A stretch of 16,481 bases of DNA from Chlamydiota bacterium (GTDB lineage Bacteria; Chlamydiota; Chlamydiia; Chlamydiales; Rhabdochlamydiaceae). Location: contig JAHFTN010000018.1 in NCBI GenBank assembly GCA_023269365.1, positions 1 through 16,481 on the forward strand, read 5' to 3'. The notes below the pieces were generated by a model, which worked only from the letters and a program-made list of their open reading frames with translations, ran no database searches and was not told the origin of the DNA. This document shows positions 1 to 6,997 of the stretch, in pieces. Positions within the stretch are counted from its first letter, which is position 1. Each line of letters begins with the position of its first letter. The position numbers and the translations under genes are program-made.

Positions 1-1761
1 CCACCACCTGTGATAACAGGATATTTTCCTGTAACGGTAATTAACGGGACAAATACGACTCCTGATAGTCAAATTTATCTTTTTATTACGACGACAGAAT
101 CTCCTTATTTAGGGGTGATGCAGTTTTCTCTTTCAGGTTCTCGGTATTTAGGAGAACCCGTTACGGCTACTTCTACGTATGGGACCTATACTTCAGCGAC
201 GGCGTATTCTTATCCTCTATCGAGCTTTGAGGTTGCTTCTCCTACAGGACGCACTTTCTATCTCCCCAATGAAGTCACAATGCTATCGTCAAGGATGTAT
301 TTTAGCGTGGGAGAACCCCTTAATCTGTTCATTCCTCCTAATGGAGATGTTCCGACTCCTACTATTTCAACCCCTTCGGACTTTGCCTATTATCAGTTAT
401 GGGATAAAATAGAATTCGACTCTCAATCTGTTCCTTTTGGAACAGGAGGGGGGGATGCCTACGCACTTGATATGAATGTGACTCTGGTGGATTTTTATGG
501 GCTTCCACTTTCTTTTTTTATAGATTACAACAATCAGGTTGCTCCAACGGGAGCTACAACGAATTATACGGGAATTGATCCTGCGTATTCTAGACAAGAT
601 GTGTTGACTACCTACGCTGGGCATCAAGCGGCTTTGCCAGGAGGGGGATCAGGGACATGGTCAACGTTGCCCCTTATTTATACGGCTCCCAATGGAACCA
701 CTTCCTATTTGCGCTTGTATGCTACAAATTATGCGGCGGGAGCTTCTTCCGCCACGAATCCTCTAGTGACTATTTTCCCTGCGAACTATCTTTCCAACAA
801 TCCTTACTCAACATGTCAATGGTTGAATAGTGTGTGGGGTCCTGCAAGCTCTGCTTTCTATCAAAATAATAGTCTTTATATAGATATGACTGTGGTGGGG
901 CCTTCTGCAGGTTTTGCGAAGTCTGAAGGGATAGGAAGCGCTCCCTATAGTTTGATTTTTACCCTTAGTCATGACTCAGACTTAGGGCCGGATACAACAA
1001 TCACATTTCCTTTCCCCACAACTGTAGCTCCTTTTTATACTGGAGATCTCAATTCGTGGCAGCCAGCGATCACCTACCAGGTACCGGGAGCGAGTGCTAC
1101 AGAGGCAGCGGGAGCTATTTTAGAAGTGATGGGAGGGGCTTTTGCTGTAGGGTTCTTCCCTACGGCTTCAACTAAAAATAAAAAGTTAAGTCAAGATTCA
1201 GTACAGGCCGCTTCTGGGGCTTATTTTACAAATAATCCCCTTCTATGTGAAGGTCCTTGGTTTGACCTCTATTCTAAGGCTCTTCTCTCATTAAAAGATA
1301 CTGCTTATCAGAAATATTATACTTTCCCTTATGCAGATTTTACAGATACAAACGGGTCTATTACGGTTGTGGATAGTCCTGCTGCGCTGCCGGTGGTGTA
1401 TATCACGATTGCGAGTTTGACAGGGGGGATAACGGGAACGGCTCCTATTTTTGCTGACTCGAATCTTTATTCGGTTTCCATAGCACCGCATAATTTTCAT
1501 TTGCTAGACGCAACATTTGGTACAAGTCCTACGGCGAGTGATAATCCAGCTCTTGATCCTTTGGGAAGTTTATTCATCGGTGTAACGGGAGGTAGCATGT
1601 ATTTGGGAGTGAAGTACCTCTCGGGGCCGAATCAGACCGGGGAGTATTGGACAACGCATATCGCTCCAAGTATTCCTCTATTTGACCCAGAGTTGCCGCA
1701 AGGAGGGGCAATGTCTCTTACAGGAGGGCCACTACTGATCATCACGATAGGAGCCCCTTAA
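1..1761 (+). CDS. GH64 / thaumatin-like beta-1,3-glucanase-family protein, 5' end cut off by the window
   Basis: The reading frame is open from base 1 (Pro-Pro-Pro precedes a GTG at 10), so the true start lies upstream; at least 586 residues are present. Numbered from the GTG at 10, the protein shows the usual GH64 order: a beta-strand opening (VTVINGT..DSQIYLFIT, 8-27), RMYFSVGEPLNLFI (about 95-108), PTISTPSDFAYYQLWDKIEFD (split around 117-137), LVDFYGLPLSF (159-169) and a late FPYADFTD segment. GH64 enzymes cleave laminaritriose-type or longer units from beta-1,3-glucans. E135 and D161 fall where the catalytic Glu and Asp of the family are expected, but the spacing (26 residues) is longer than I remember for the Streptomyces enzyme. 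The composition is rich in Ser, Thr, Tyr and Gly, as in exported proteins. Any signal peptide is outside the window. It converges on the next gene with a 4-nt overlap of stops. Family recognition is from motif memory; activity is inference. Confidence 0.6.
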   Translation, partial: PPPVITGYFPVTVINGTNTTPDSQIYLFITTTESPYLGVMQFSLSGSRYLGEPVTATSTYGTYTSATAYSYPLSSFEVASPTGRTFYLPNEVTMLSSRMYFSVGEPLNLFIPPNGDVPTPTISTPSDFAYYQLWDKIEFDSQSVPFGTGGGDAYALDMNVTLVDFYGLPLSFFIDYNNQVAPTGATTNYTGIDPAYSRQDVLTTYAGHQAALPGGGSGTWSTLPLIYTAPNGTTSYLRLYATNYAAGASSATNPLVTIFPANYLSNNPYSTCQWLNSVWGPASSAFYQNNSLYIDMTVVGPSAGFAKSEGIGSAPYSLIFTLSHDSDLGPDTTITFPFPTTVAPFYTGDLNSWQPAITYQVPGASATEAAGAILEVMGGAFAVGFFPTASTKNKKLSQDSVQAASGAYFTNNPLLCEGPWFDLYSKALLSLKDTAYQKYYTFPYADFTDTNGSITVVDSPAALPVVYITIASLTGGITGTAPIFADSNLYSVSIAPHNFHLLDATFGTSPTASDNPALDPLGSLFIGVTGGSMYLGVKYLSGPNQTGEYWTTHIAPSIPLFDPELPQGGAMSLTGGPLLIITIGAP

Positions 1762-2771
1762 AAGCAATAGCCCAAGTTCAGCTCGGCGCCCCAGAAGAGA
1801 TAGGTGTTGCGGGGTAAATCGAGAGCTTCTCCTGCGGAAGTTTTAGCTGTGGTATGCCCATCTTGCCAGTATTGGAAGGTGGGTTTAAAGGCTAAGAACC
1901 AAGAAGAGAAGGCGTTAGAAGAGAAGATGAGCGGCATTTCTATCAGAGTGTTTGCAAAGGTGCAGGTGGTCTTCCAGCGGGTGCCTTGGAGAGGGACAAT
2001 GGTGACGGTAGGGAAAATTTGCGGCATCCATGTGGCATGTAGCCCCCAGGAAAACCAAGAAGTGACTTGGTAGTTTGTAAAGATCCCTAGGGGAACATAG
2101 AATTCGTTGTAATTAAATCTCATCGAGTCTGCGTCGGGTTGTGTCAGGTGGTGACCTAAGTAGCGGTAGCCGAAACCAGAAAAGAAGGTTGTCACCCATT
2201 TGTTGTCGCAAGCGGCCATTGTGTATCCTACCCTTTCTTCTGCTGTCACATCTACTAGAAAGCGGGTGCTAGAGCCGGCGGTGGTTTCCCCCTGTCTCCA
2301 GGTGGCTTTTACGGCGCCGTAAAAGTGGTTGAGGGGGCGGTAGGCGTAAGACGCTTGCATCCCGCCTAGATTGCCGTGGAAAGAGTCGGTGTCATGTATC
2401 TTGAGATGTACGTAGGCATAGTTTCCCCCTAACCAGAAGCAAGAACTATCGAGCTCAGAGGGAGTACTTGACTTTGTGGATTCTTGTTTAGAAACTAAAG
2501 CGGGATCAGAGAGGGAGGGTGGAGGAGATTTTTTCACCCTCTTTTCGTCGTCAATAAGAGAGAGAAAACCCTTTTCCTTTTCACTGAGGACTAAGGAGAA
2601 TTCGTTTTCTATATGGGTATTGTCTAAATCGCTAAGTGTTTCGAGCACAAACTCCTCTGTGACAAATTCTTCAGAAAGAGTGGCGACCTCTGTTCCCGCA
2701 TGATTGAGAGGTGGATAGAGAACTGCAAGAGCGCATACAATGGCTAAAGGGGACAAAATTTGATGTAACAT
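1758..2771 (-). CDS. Secreted protein, probable outer-membrane beta-barrel
   Basis: This 337-residue protein has an N-terminal hydrophobic stretch (about residues 4-20) followed by a likely cleavage site near NHA/G (residue 25), i.e. a signal peptide. Residues 27-105 are acidic, charged and of low complexity, probably a periplasmic or linker part. From about 108 to the end, alternating aromatic and polar residues form short strands (for example FYGAVKATWRQGE, WFSWGLHATWMP, YLFWGAELNLGY), and the chain ends in an aromatic residue (F337); both are typical of outer-membrane barrels. I do not recognise the family; it could be a chlamydia-specific porin or adhesin. It lies 70 nt downstream of hemF on the same strand, behind an AT-rich palindromic leader, so it may have its own promoter. 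No hairpin terminator is visible between it and the convergent GH64-like gene. Confidence 0.65.
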   Translation of the reverse strand: MLHQILSPLAIVCALAVLYPPLNHAGTEVATLSEEFVTEEFVLETLSDLDNTHIENEFSLVLSEKEKGFLSLIDDEKRVKKSPPPSLSDPALVSKQESTKSSTPSELDSSCFWLGGNYAYVHLKIHDTDSFHGNLGGMQASYAYRPLNHFYGAVKATWRQGETTAGSSTRFLVDVTAEERVGYTMAACDNKWVTTFFSGFGYRYLGHHLTQPDADSMRFNYNEFYVPLGIFTNYQVTSWFSWGLHATWMPQIFPTVTIVPLQGTRWKTTCTFANTLIEMPLIFSSNAFSSWFLAFKPTFQYWQDGHTTAKTSAGEALDLPRNTYLFWGAELNLGYCF

Positions 2772-2841
2772 AAATAATGTTTCCGTGGTTTTATTTTAAC
2801 ACATACAGTAAACATTATTTTTTTATAAATAAAAAAATAAT
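2772..2841 (-). promoter_or_regulatory. AT-rich nested inverted repeats between hemF and the barrel gene
   Basis: Two perfect inverted repeats share sequence. One has 11-bp arms at 2772-2782 and 2810-2820 (AAATAATGTTT with its complement); the other has 12-bp arms at 2814-2825 and 2830-2841 with a 4-nt loop. On the minus-strand transcript the first would pair the bases directly before the ATG of the barrel gene, including part of a weak GGA ribosome-binding site. The second begins at the hemF stop codon and would compete for 2814-2820. This is compatible with a weak hemF terminator, an operator, or a leader RNA that masks the start. The function is inference. Confidence 0.45.
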
Positions 2842-3645
2842 CTACCAGGCAGAAACAGGGGGCATGGAGCATAAAATCGCCTCTACATTGCCTCCTGAAA
2901 GCAGGCCGAATTTAGTTCCTCGGTCGTAGAGAAGATTGAACTCGGCGTAGTGCCCTCTTGATTTGAGCTGAAGAAATTTGTCTTCTTGGGTAAAGGGGAT
3001 GTGGATTCGTTTTTTGTAGAGAGGCAAGATGGCATCGAGAAAGGTGTTGCCCACCTGCGTCCAAAGAGCGTAGTCCTTTTCAAAATCGCCGCTGTTGTAG
3101 TGATCAAAAAAGATCCCCCCATCTCCTCGTTCTTTAGAGCGGTGGGGGAGATAGAAATACTCTTTTGCCTGTAAAGAGAAGAGGGGATAGAGCTCTTTGC
3201 CAAAGGGATCTAGGGTTTGTTTGGCTACGTGATGAAAATGAGCTTGGTCCTCATCGAAATGAAATCCCATTGGAGTAAGATCGTAGCCACCGGCGAGCCA
3301 GCTCTTGTTAGCCGTTTCGATATAGCGGAGATTAAAATGCACAGTAGGCGCAAACGGGTTATGCATGTGAGTGATGAGGCTGACGCCTGTGGCGAAGAAG
3401 GGTCCTGTGCCATCTTGCATGGGGAAGTTGTCTCCGGAGACGCCCGACCAGTTCACCGCCGCCTTTTCGAATACGTCCCCTCGTAAAACGCTCATTTTGC
3501 CTCCTCCTCTGCCCTTTTCATAGTCCCAGGATTTGATTTCGAAGCGTTTTGAAGGTTCAAAAGCTTCAAAAGCTTTAATTAACGTCATTCTCAATTCTTT
3601 GAGATAGGAGATGAGGAGCTCTTTTCTTTTAATCTTTTGATCCAT
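2842..3645 (-). CDS. hemF: Oxygen-dependent coproporphyrinogen III oxidase (HemF)
   Basis: HemF performs the oxygen-dependent decarboxylation of coproporphyrinogen III to protoporphyrinogen IX in the cytoplasm. Family landmarks appear in order: the Gly-rich stretch GRGGGKMSVLRG (45-56), VFEKAAVNWS (58-67), the metal/substrate region GVSLITHMHNPFAPTVH (87-103), GGYDLTP (119-125), EYFYLPHR (162-169), GGIFFD (176-181) and the dimer/active-site block RGHYAEFNLLYDRGTKFGL (230-248) followed by SMPP (260-263). It stops at residue 267, a few residues after SMPP, whereas E. coli HemF continues for about 30 more residues through a WEYD...RDW tail, so the C-terminus is short. The gene diverges from hemG with only 29 nt between the start codons, so their promoters must overlap or reach into coding sequence. 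The pairing with hemG suggests a shared oxygen-dependent route. Confidence 0.93.
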   Translation of the reverse strand: MDQKIKRKELLISYLKELRMTLIKAFEAFEPSKRFEIKSWDYEKGRGGGKMSVLRGDVFEKAAVNWSGVSGDNFPMQDGTGPFFATGVSLITHMHNPFAPTVHFNLRYIETANKSWLAGGYDLTPMGFHFDEDQAHFHHVAKQTLDPFGKELYPLFSLQAKEYFYLPHRSKERGDGGIFFDHYNSGDFEKDYALWTQVGNTFLDAILPLYKKRIHIPFTQEDKFLQLKSRGHYAEFNLLYDRGTKFGLLSGGNVEAILCSMPPVSAW

Positions 3646-3674
3646 TAGAATCTCTTTTTACTTTCGGGGGGCCT

Positions 3675-5057
3675 ATGCAAAGAAAACGGGTTGCTATTCT
3701 AGGAGCGGGGATCTCTGGGCTTGCAACAGCCTGGTATTTACGTCAAAGCCATCTCCCCGTCGATATTGTCCTCTTAGAAAAAAGTTCTCGCTGTGGAGGA
3801 TGGCTACACACCGATTATACGACAGGGTTTCATTTTGAGAAAGGGCCGAGGACATTTAAGGTGGATAAATGTCCGTCTACGATGTGCCTGATTGCAGAGC
3901 TTGGGCTTCAGCAAGAGGTGATTTGGTCAGAGGCAAAGCCCCACCACAGGTACTTGTGGCACAATGAGGAGCTCCGCTGCTTTCCTACAAATCCCCTCTC
4001 TTTTTTCTTATCTCCACTGACGAAAGGGTTTATTCGCGCTCTCTTGACTGAGTGGAAACAGCCCGTGAAAAATATGGATGAGACGGTGTGGGAATTTGTG
4101 TTGAGGCGTTTTAACTACGACGTAGCGCGGTTGTTTTTCGATCCGATGGTGGTAGGCATTTTTGGGGGAGATATTCGCAAGATCTCTGTGAGGGCGTGCT
4201 TTCCCCTTCTCAAGCGCTGGGAAGAGGAATATGGCTCTGTGACAAAAGGGTTTTTTGCCCATCAGCGACAGAAGAGAAAAGGGGCGAAGACCTCGAGCGA
4301 TATCCCCGGGATGCCCCTTTCAGCCATATTTTCCTTTAAAGGAGGGATGGAGCAGCTCTCCCAAACCTTGTTAAATAGGGTCGATGTCCAGCTGCACTGC
4401 CAACAAGAGGTCAAAGCGCTTCAGAGGGAAGCTTCTCACTTTGTGATTCACACGGAAAAAGAAGATTTAAGTGTCGATGCGGTGTTTTGCGCGCTTCCTA
4501 TAAGAGAAACGGGAGGGTTGTTACAGCCGCATCTACCCGACCTTGCCAAAGAGCTTTTCAAAGTGCCCTCTCAAAGTCTTGCCATTGTCAATGTAGGCTA
4601 TGATGAAAGAGTGCTTCCTTTTGAGGGTTTTGGGTACCTGACCTCCACGTATTCCAATGAAGATATTTTGGGAGTCGTCTTTGACTCTTCCGTTTTTCCC
4701 GAGCACAACCGGATGGGAAAAGAGACGCGCCTTACGATTAAAATAGAAGATTTGGGACAAAATGAGGACCGCTGTATCGACGCCGCTCTTAAGGGGATCC
4801 GTCGCCATCTGGGGATCTCACGCACCCCCAACGCGGTAAATTTCAAAAGGGCGCCTCTTGCCATTCCCCAATACGGGGTAGGGCATTTAGATAAGATGAA
4901 AGAGCTCTCCTTTCAGCTAGAACAAAAATTCCCTCAGTGCTACCTCGTTGGCAACTACCTCCAAGGAGTGAGCGTAGATAGCTGCATCGCAAGGGCCAAA
5001 GAGACCGTGCAGCGGTTTCTTCTCAGAGAAGCTGCTCGCAAAACTCCAGTAGCCTAG
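3675..5057 (+). CDS. hemG: Protoporphyrinogen oxidase, FAD-dependent (HemY type, called HemG in chlamydiae)
   Basis: The enzyme oxidises protoporphyrinogen IX to protoporphyrin IX, using FAD and oxygen, usually at the membrane. The 460 residues match the usual family length. The N-terminus holds the dinucleotide-binding motif VAILGAGISGLATAWYL (6-22), then LLEKSSRCGGW and the FEKGPRTF segment that is typical of this family. The C-terminal part carries YLVGNYLQGVSVDSCIARA, the second FAD-contact region of the flavin amine oxidase fold. A purine-rich GGGGGG stretch precedes the ATG at 3675. It diverges from hemF, and its last codons lie in the long hairpin at 5043-5104, facing hipA. In Gram-positive bacteria the same family acts one step earlier on coproporphyrinogen; the presence of hemF next door favours the protoporphyrin route here (inference). 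Confidence 0.93.
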   Translation: MQRKRVAILGAGISGLATAWYLRQSHLPVDIVLLEKSSRCGGWLHTDYTTGFHFEKGPRTFKVDKCPSTMCLIAELGLQQEVIWSEAKPHHRYLWHNEELRCFPTNPLSFFLSPLTKGFIRALLTEWKQPVKNMDETVWEFVLRRFNYDVARLFFDPMVVGIFGGDIRKISVRACFPLLKRWEEEYGSVTKGFFAHQRQKRKGAKTSSDIPGMPLSAIFSFKGGMEQLSQTLLNRVDVQLHCQQEVKALQREASHFVIHTEKEDLSVDAVFCALPIRETGGLLQPHLPDLAKELFKVPSQSLAIVNVGYDERVLPFEGFGYLTSTYSNEDILGVVFDSSVFPEHNRMGKETRLTIKIEDLGQNEDRCIDAALKGIRRHLGISRTPNAVNFKRAPLAIPQYGVGHLDKMKELSFQLEQKFPQCYLVGNYLQGVSVDSCIARAKETVQRFLLREAARKTPVA

Positions 5058-5104
5058 AAAAATTGCCTTCTTGCAAGAGGGCGATTTTTCTAGACTACTG
5101 GAGT
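5043..5104. terminator. Long hairpin, bidirectional terminator between convergent hemG and hipA
   Basis: Bases 5043-5073 pair with 5074-5104 almost completely: 31 positions with one C/A mismatch (5053/5094) and two G-U type pairs (5064/5083, 5068/5079). Inside it a GCC...GGC core is flanked by five A (5058-5062) on one side and five T (5085-5089) on the other, so it reads as a rho-independent terminator from either direction. Both stop codons (hemG 5055-5057, hipA 5095-5097) lie within the arms. Confidence 0.75.
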
Positions 5105-6351
5105 TTAATTGAAATTTGAAGGTCTTTATGCTCAAAAGCAGACGCCATCCGGTCGATTTCTCCTTTTTTTATCTTAAGTTTTTCAGCTTCTTTACGCCAT
5201 AGGCGTGTAGCAGAGCCGACTTCTTTTGCAATTTTTTTTGCCTGTAGATTGTCGAGATCAAAATAGTGAGCTACCCCGAATGCCACATCAAGAGAAGCAC
5301 TCGAGTCTGTTAAATCAATTGCGGTGGATAAAATTCTTGGTTTAATATCTGTTGGGGTGGGATTTAAGTCGTATGCAGGGGTCAGCTCCCAACCAGAAAG
5401 CCCCAAATACAGAAATGCATGGTTGCGCAAGTGATCATCAACATTGGAAATCAATATGTTGAAGACAATGCGGCGCCAGAGAGCTTCAAGATCCTTTTTA
5501 GGAGAGGCACTCATTTGCCGGATGGCATCGGCAATTTCCAGATAGCTATGCGGTTCATTATCCTTTGCTTCTAAGGCGCTCATAGCAGAGAGGAAAGGGA
5601 TGCGCTTATTGGGTTTTCTATCAAATCTTTGAGATAGAAGAATGCGTTGGCGCCCTACGGATTCAAGACGCCATTTTGGTATTGCAATTCCAGCTTTATT
5701 TGCAAGTGTGAGAGCAACAGCTTCCCAGCCAATGACATCTATATCATCATCTTTTCGTGGGAATTTGGCAATGGTTAGATGTCCATTTTTGTCTTTTACA
5801 GAAGCTTTTGGTCTTGCTCCTCCGAGAGAAGATCCAGGAGCGAGTAATAACCGCAGGTCTTCTTCGGTATCTGATTCTTGCAAGACGTGACTTGCGGCAG
5901 TCAGTAATTTGCCGACTGCAACTAAGGGAGGGATATGATTTTTACCATAGAGGGTTAAGAAGGGTCCATGCTCTTCTTTCTTAAAGCGTAGAGCTCCTTG
6001 CCTTCCTTCATCATCTACCATTAATAAAAAATCTAATTCTCTTAGAGCGCGGGCTGTCCTGTGTTCTCGTTCAGCTGCTCTTCTTTCTGAGCGGCGCATA
6101 AGTAAGCGGCCCCAACGATCAGGTGCGGAATCATCAATGGCTCCGAAAAGAGGTTTGTCAGATGAAGTATGAAAAGCTCCAGGCACTAATTTGAGAGCTG
6201 GATCCAAAGAAAATCGTTGTGGATGACTCAACCAGTTATGATCATATTCAAAAGAGAGGCTCTCTTTTCCGTGGCGATAATGTCCCCAAAGTTGACCCAC
6301 TTTTATCGGAATGCCTTCGAGGTCTAGATAAATTAAAATAGCCTGTTTCAT
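5095..6351 (-). CDS. hipA: HipA-family serine/threonine kinase toxin
   Basis: HipA toxins phosphorylate host proteins (GltX in E. coli) and cause dormancy; the antitoxin HipB holds them and represses the operon. This 418-residue protein has the HipA N-terminal domain (about 1-110), a Gly-rich nucleotide loop PGSSLGGARPKA (172-183), an invariant-type Lys (K196 in TIAKF), the catalytic N-x-D-x-H-x-x-N motif (N303, D305, H307, N310) and the metal-binding Asp in AYDLNP (D328). All the residues expected for a working kinase are visible, so it does not look decayed. It starts at the base after the hipB stop codon (TAA then ATG), so the two are translationally coupled; no separate ribosome-binding site is seen. 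The cellular target cannot be told from sequence. It is inserted between hemG and the dapL cluster and is probably acquired. Confidence 0.9.
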   Translation of the reverse strand: MKQAILIYLDLEGIPIKVGQLWGHYRHGKESLSFEYDHNWLSHPQRFSLDPALKLVPGAFHTSSDKPLFGAIDDSAPDRWGRLLMRRSERRAAEREHRTARALRELDFLLMVDDEGRQGALRFKKEEHGPFLTLYGKNHIPPLVAVGKLLTAASHVLQESDTEEDLRLLLAPGSSLGGARPKASVKDKNGHLTIAKFPRKDDDIDVIGWEAVALTLANKAGIAIPKWRLESVGRQRILLSQRFDRKPNKRIPFLSAMSALEAKDNEPHSYLEIADAIRQMSASPKKDLEALWRRIVFNILISNVDDHLRNHAFLYLGLSGWELTPAYDLNPTPTDIKPRILSTAIDLTDSSASLDVAFGVAHYFDLDNLQAKKIAKEVGSATRLWRKEAEKLKIKKGEIDRMASAFEHKDLQISIKLQ

Positions 6352-6669
6352 TTATCCCTTTGCTCGAGGAATTCGAATCCTCTTTGGTAAACTCTCTGCT
6401 TCCAATCCCAACCCCAGTTCATCAGATTTTGGATCTGCTAATTCAGCTAGTTGTTGAACCATTCCTAAAACAAATAGGATTTTAGCGTAGGCTCCCAAGG
6501 AAACGCCCCCATCGCCTTTTTCGATTTTGCTTAAAGTAGCGCGGCTAATCGAGGCCCTATCTGCAGTCAGTTGCATGGGGATTCGGCGTCGTTTTCTAGC
6601 CTCAGAAAGAGCCTGACCTAGCCTTTTTAAGGCCCTTTTGACGGGGAGGGGTGTATTTTTAGTGTCCAT
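6352..6669 (-). CDS. hipB: HipB-type antitoxin, XRE-family DNA-binding repressor
   Basis: This 105-residue protein has a helix-turn-helix of the Cro/C1 (XRE) type: LGQALSEARKRRRI (17-30), then LTADRASISRATLSKIEKG (34-52) and a GVSLGAYAKILFVLGM continuation (55-70). It is expected to neutralise HipA and repress its own promoter. The C-terminal tail is basic (KRIRIPRAKG). The ATG at 6669 is preceded on the minus strand by AGGA at about 8 nt spacing. It is the first gene of the pair and abuts hipA. A palindrome overlapping the predicted -10 lies 20-32 nt upstream of the start. Confidence 0.88.
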   Translation of the reverse strand: MDTKNTPLPVKRALKRLGQALSEARKRRRIPMQLTADRASISRATLSKIEKGDGGVSLGAYAKILFVLGMVQQLAELADPKSDELGLGLEAESLPKRIRIPRAKG

Positions 6670-6688
6670 GATATTAGTCCTTATATGG

Positions 6689-6720
6689 CTTATAGTATAA
6701 GATTGTAGACATTAAGTCAA
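6689..6720 (-). promoter_or_regulatory. hipBA promoter with palindromic operator
   Basis: On the minus strand TTGACT (6720-6715) is a close match to a -35 box, and TACTAT (6697-6692) lies 17 nt further on as a -10. The perfect palindrome CTTATAGTATAAG (6689-6701) covers the -10, and a further half-site CTTATA starts at 6680. A palindrome over the -10 fits autorepression by HipB. The assignment is by inspection only. Confidence 0.5.
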
Positions 6721-6810
6721 TGGATCATTTCCTCTATGCAGGACCCTGTCCATCCCCAAGTGGTGAAGCTCTGTACACGACAAAATTTCTCGTTCAAGAA
6801 AATCGAGAAG

Positions 6811-6890
6811 AAAATAACAATAGGATGGACAGGATAAAAAACAAAAAATACATTTCCCTATCTTGTCTATCCTAATATCTTGTTATTTTT
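6811..6890. repeat. Dispersed palindromic repeat, copy A
   Basis: The left arm (about 6811-6835, AAAATAACAA then TAGGATGGACAGGATA) is complementary to the right arm (about 6860-6890, TATCTTGTCTATCCTA then ATATCTTGTTATTTTT). The left arm lacks five bases (GATAT) present in the right arm and in copy B. The same sequence recurs at 12341-12420. It lies downstream of the unknown gene ending at 6998 on the minus strand, where its A-run would read as a T-run, so it could end that transcript. Confidence 0.75.
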
Positions 6891-6997
6891 CTCTTGCTTT
6901 TTCCTCTAAAAAAAATTGTCCAGCACAGAGGTAGTAAGGGTCCTTTTACCAGAATCGATTCAGACTTAAAAGGTTGCGTCAATTTGCCGTGTTTAGG

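Larger units (their letters stand above)
6670..6997. other. 328-bp non-coding region between hipB and the dapL partner gene
   Basis: No credible reading frame was found on either strand. The region holds the hipBA promoter (6689-6720), the palindromic repeat copy A (6811-6890) and a lone ten-base half-copy, CTGTCCATCC (6746-6755), which is the reverse complement of GGATGGACAG in copy A (6823-6832). I see nothing recognisable in 6891-6997 beyond low-complexity A/T runs. Confidence 0.6.

Noticed and set aside
1758..1761. Terminator between the GH64-like gene and the convergent barrel gene
   Set aside because: The genes overlap by 4 nt and no hairpin with a T-run was found close to the junction.
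1804..2703. Plus-strand open frames opposite the barrel protein gene (1804-2073, 2476-2703)
   Set aside because: They are antisense shadows with no ribosome-binding site; the minus-strand gene has a signal peptide and barrel pattern.
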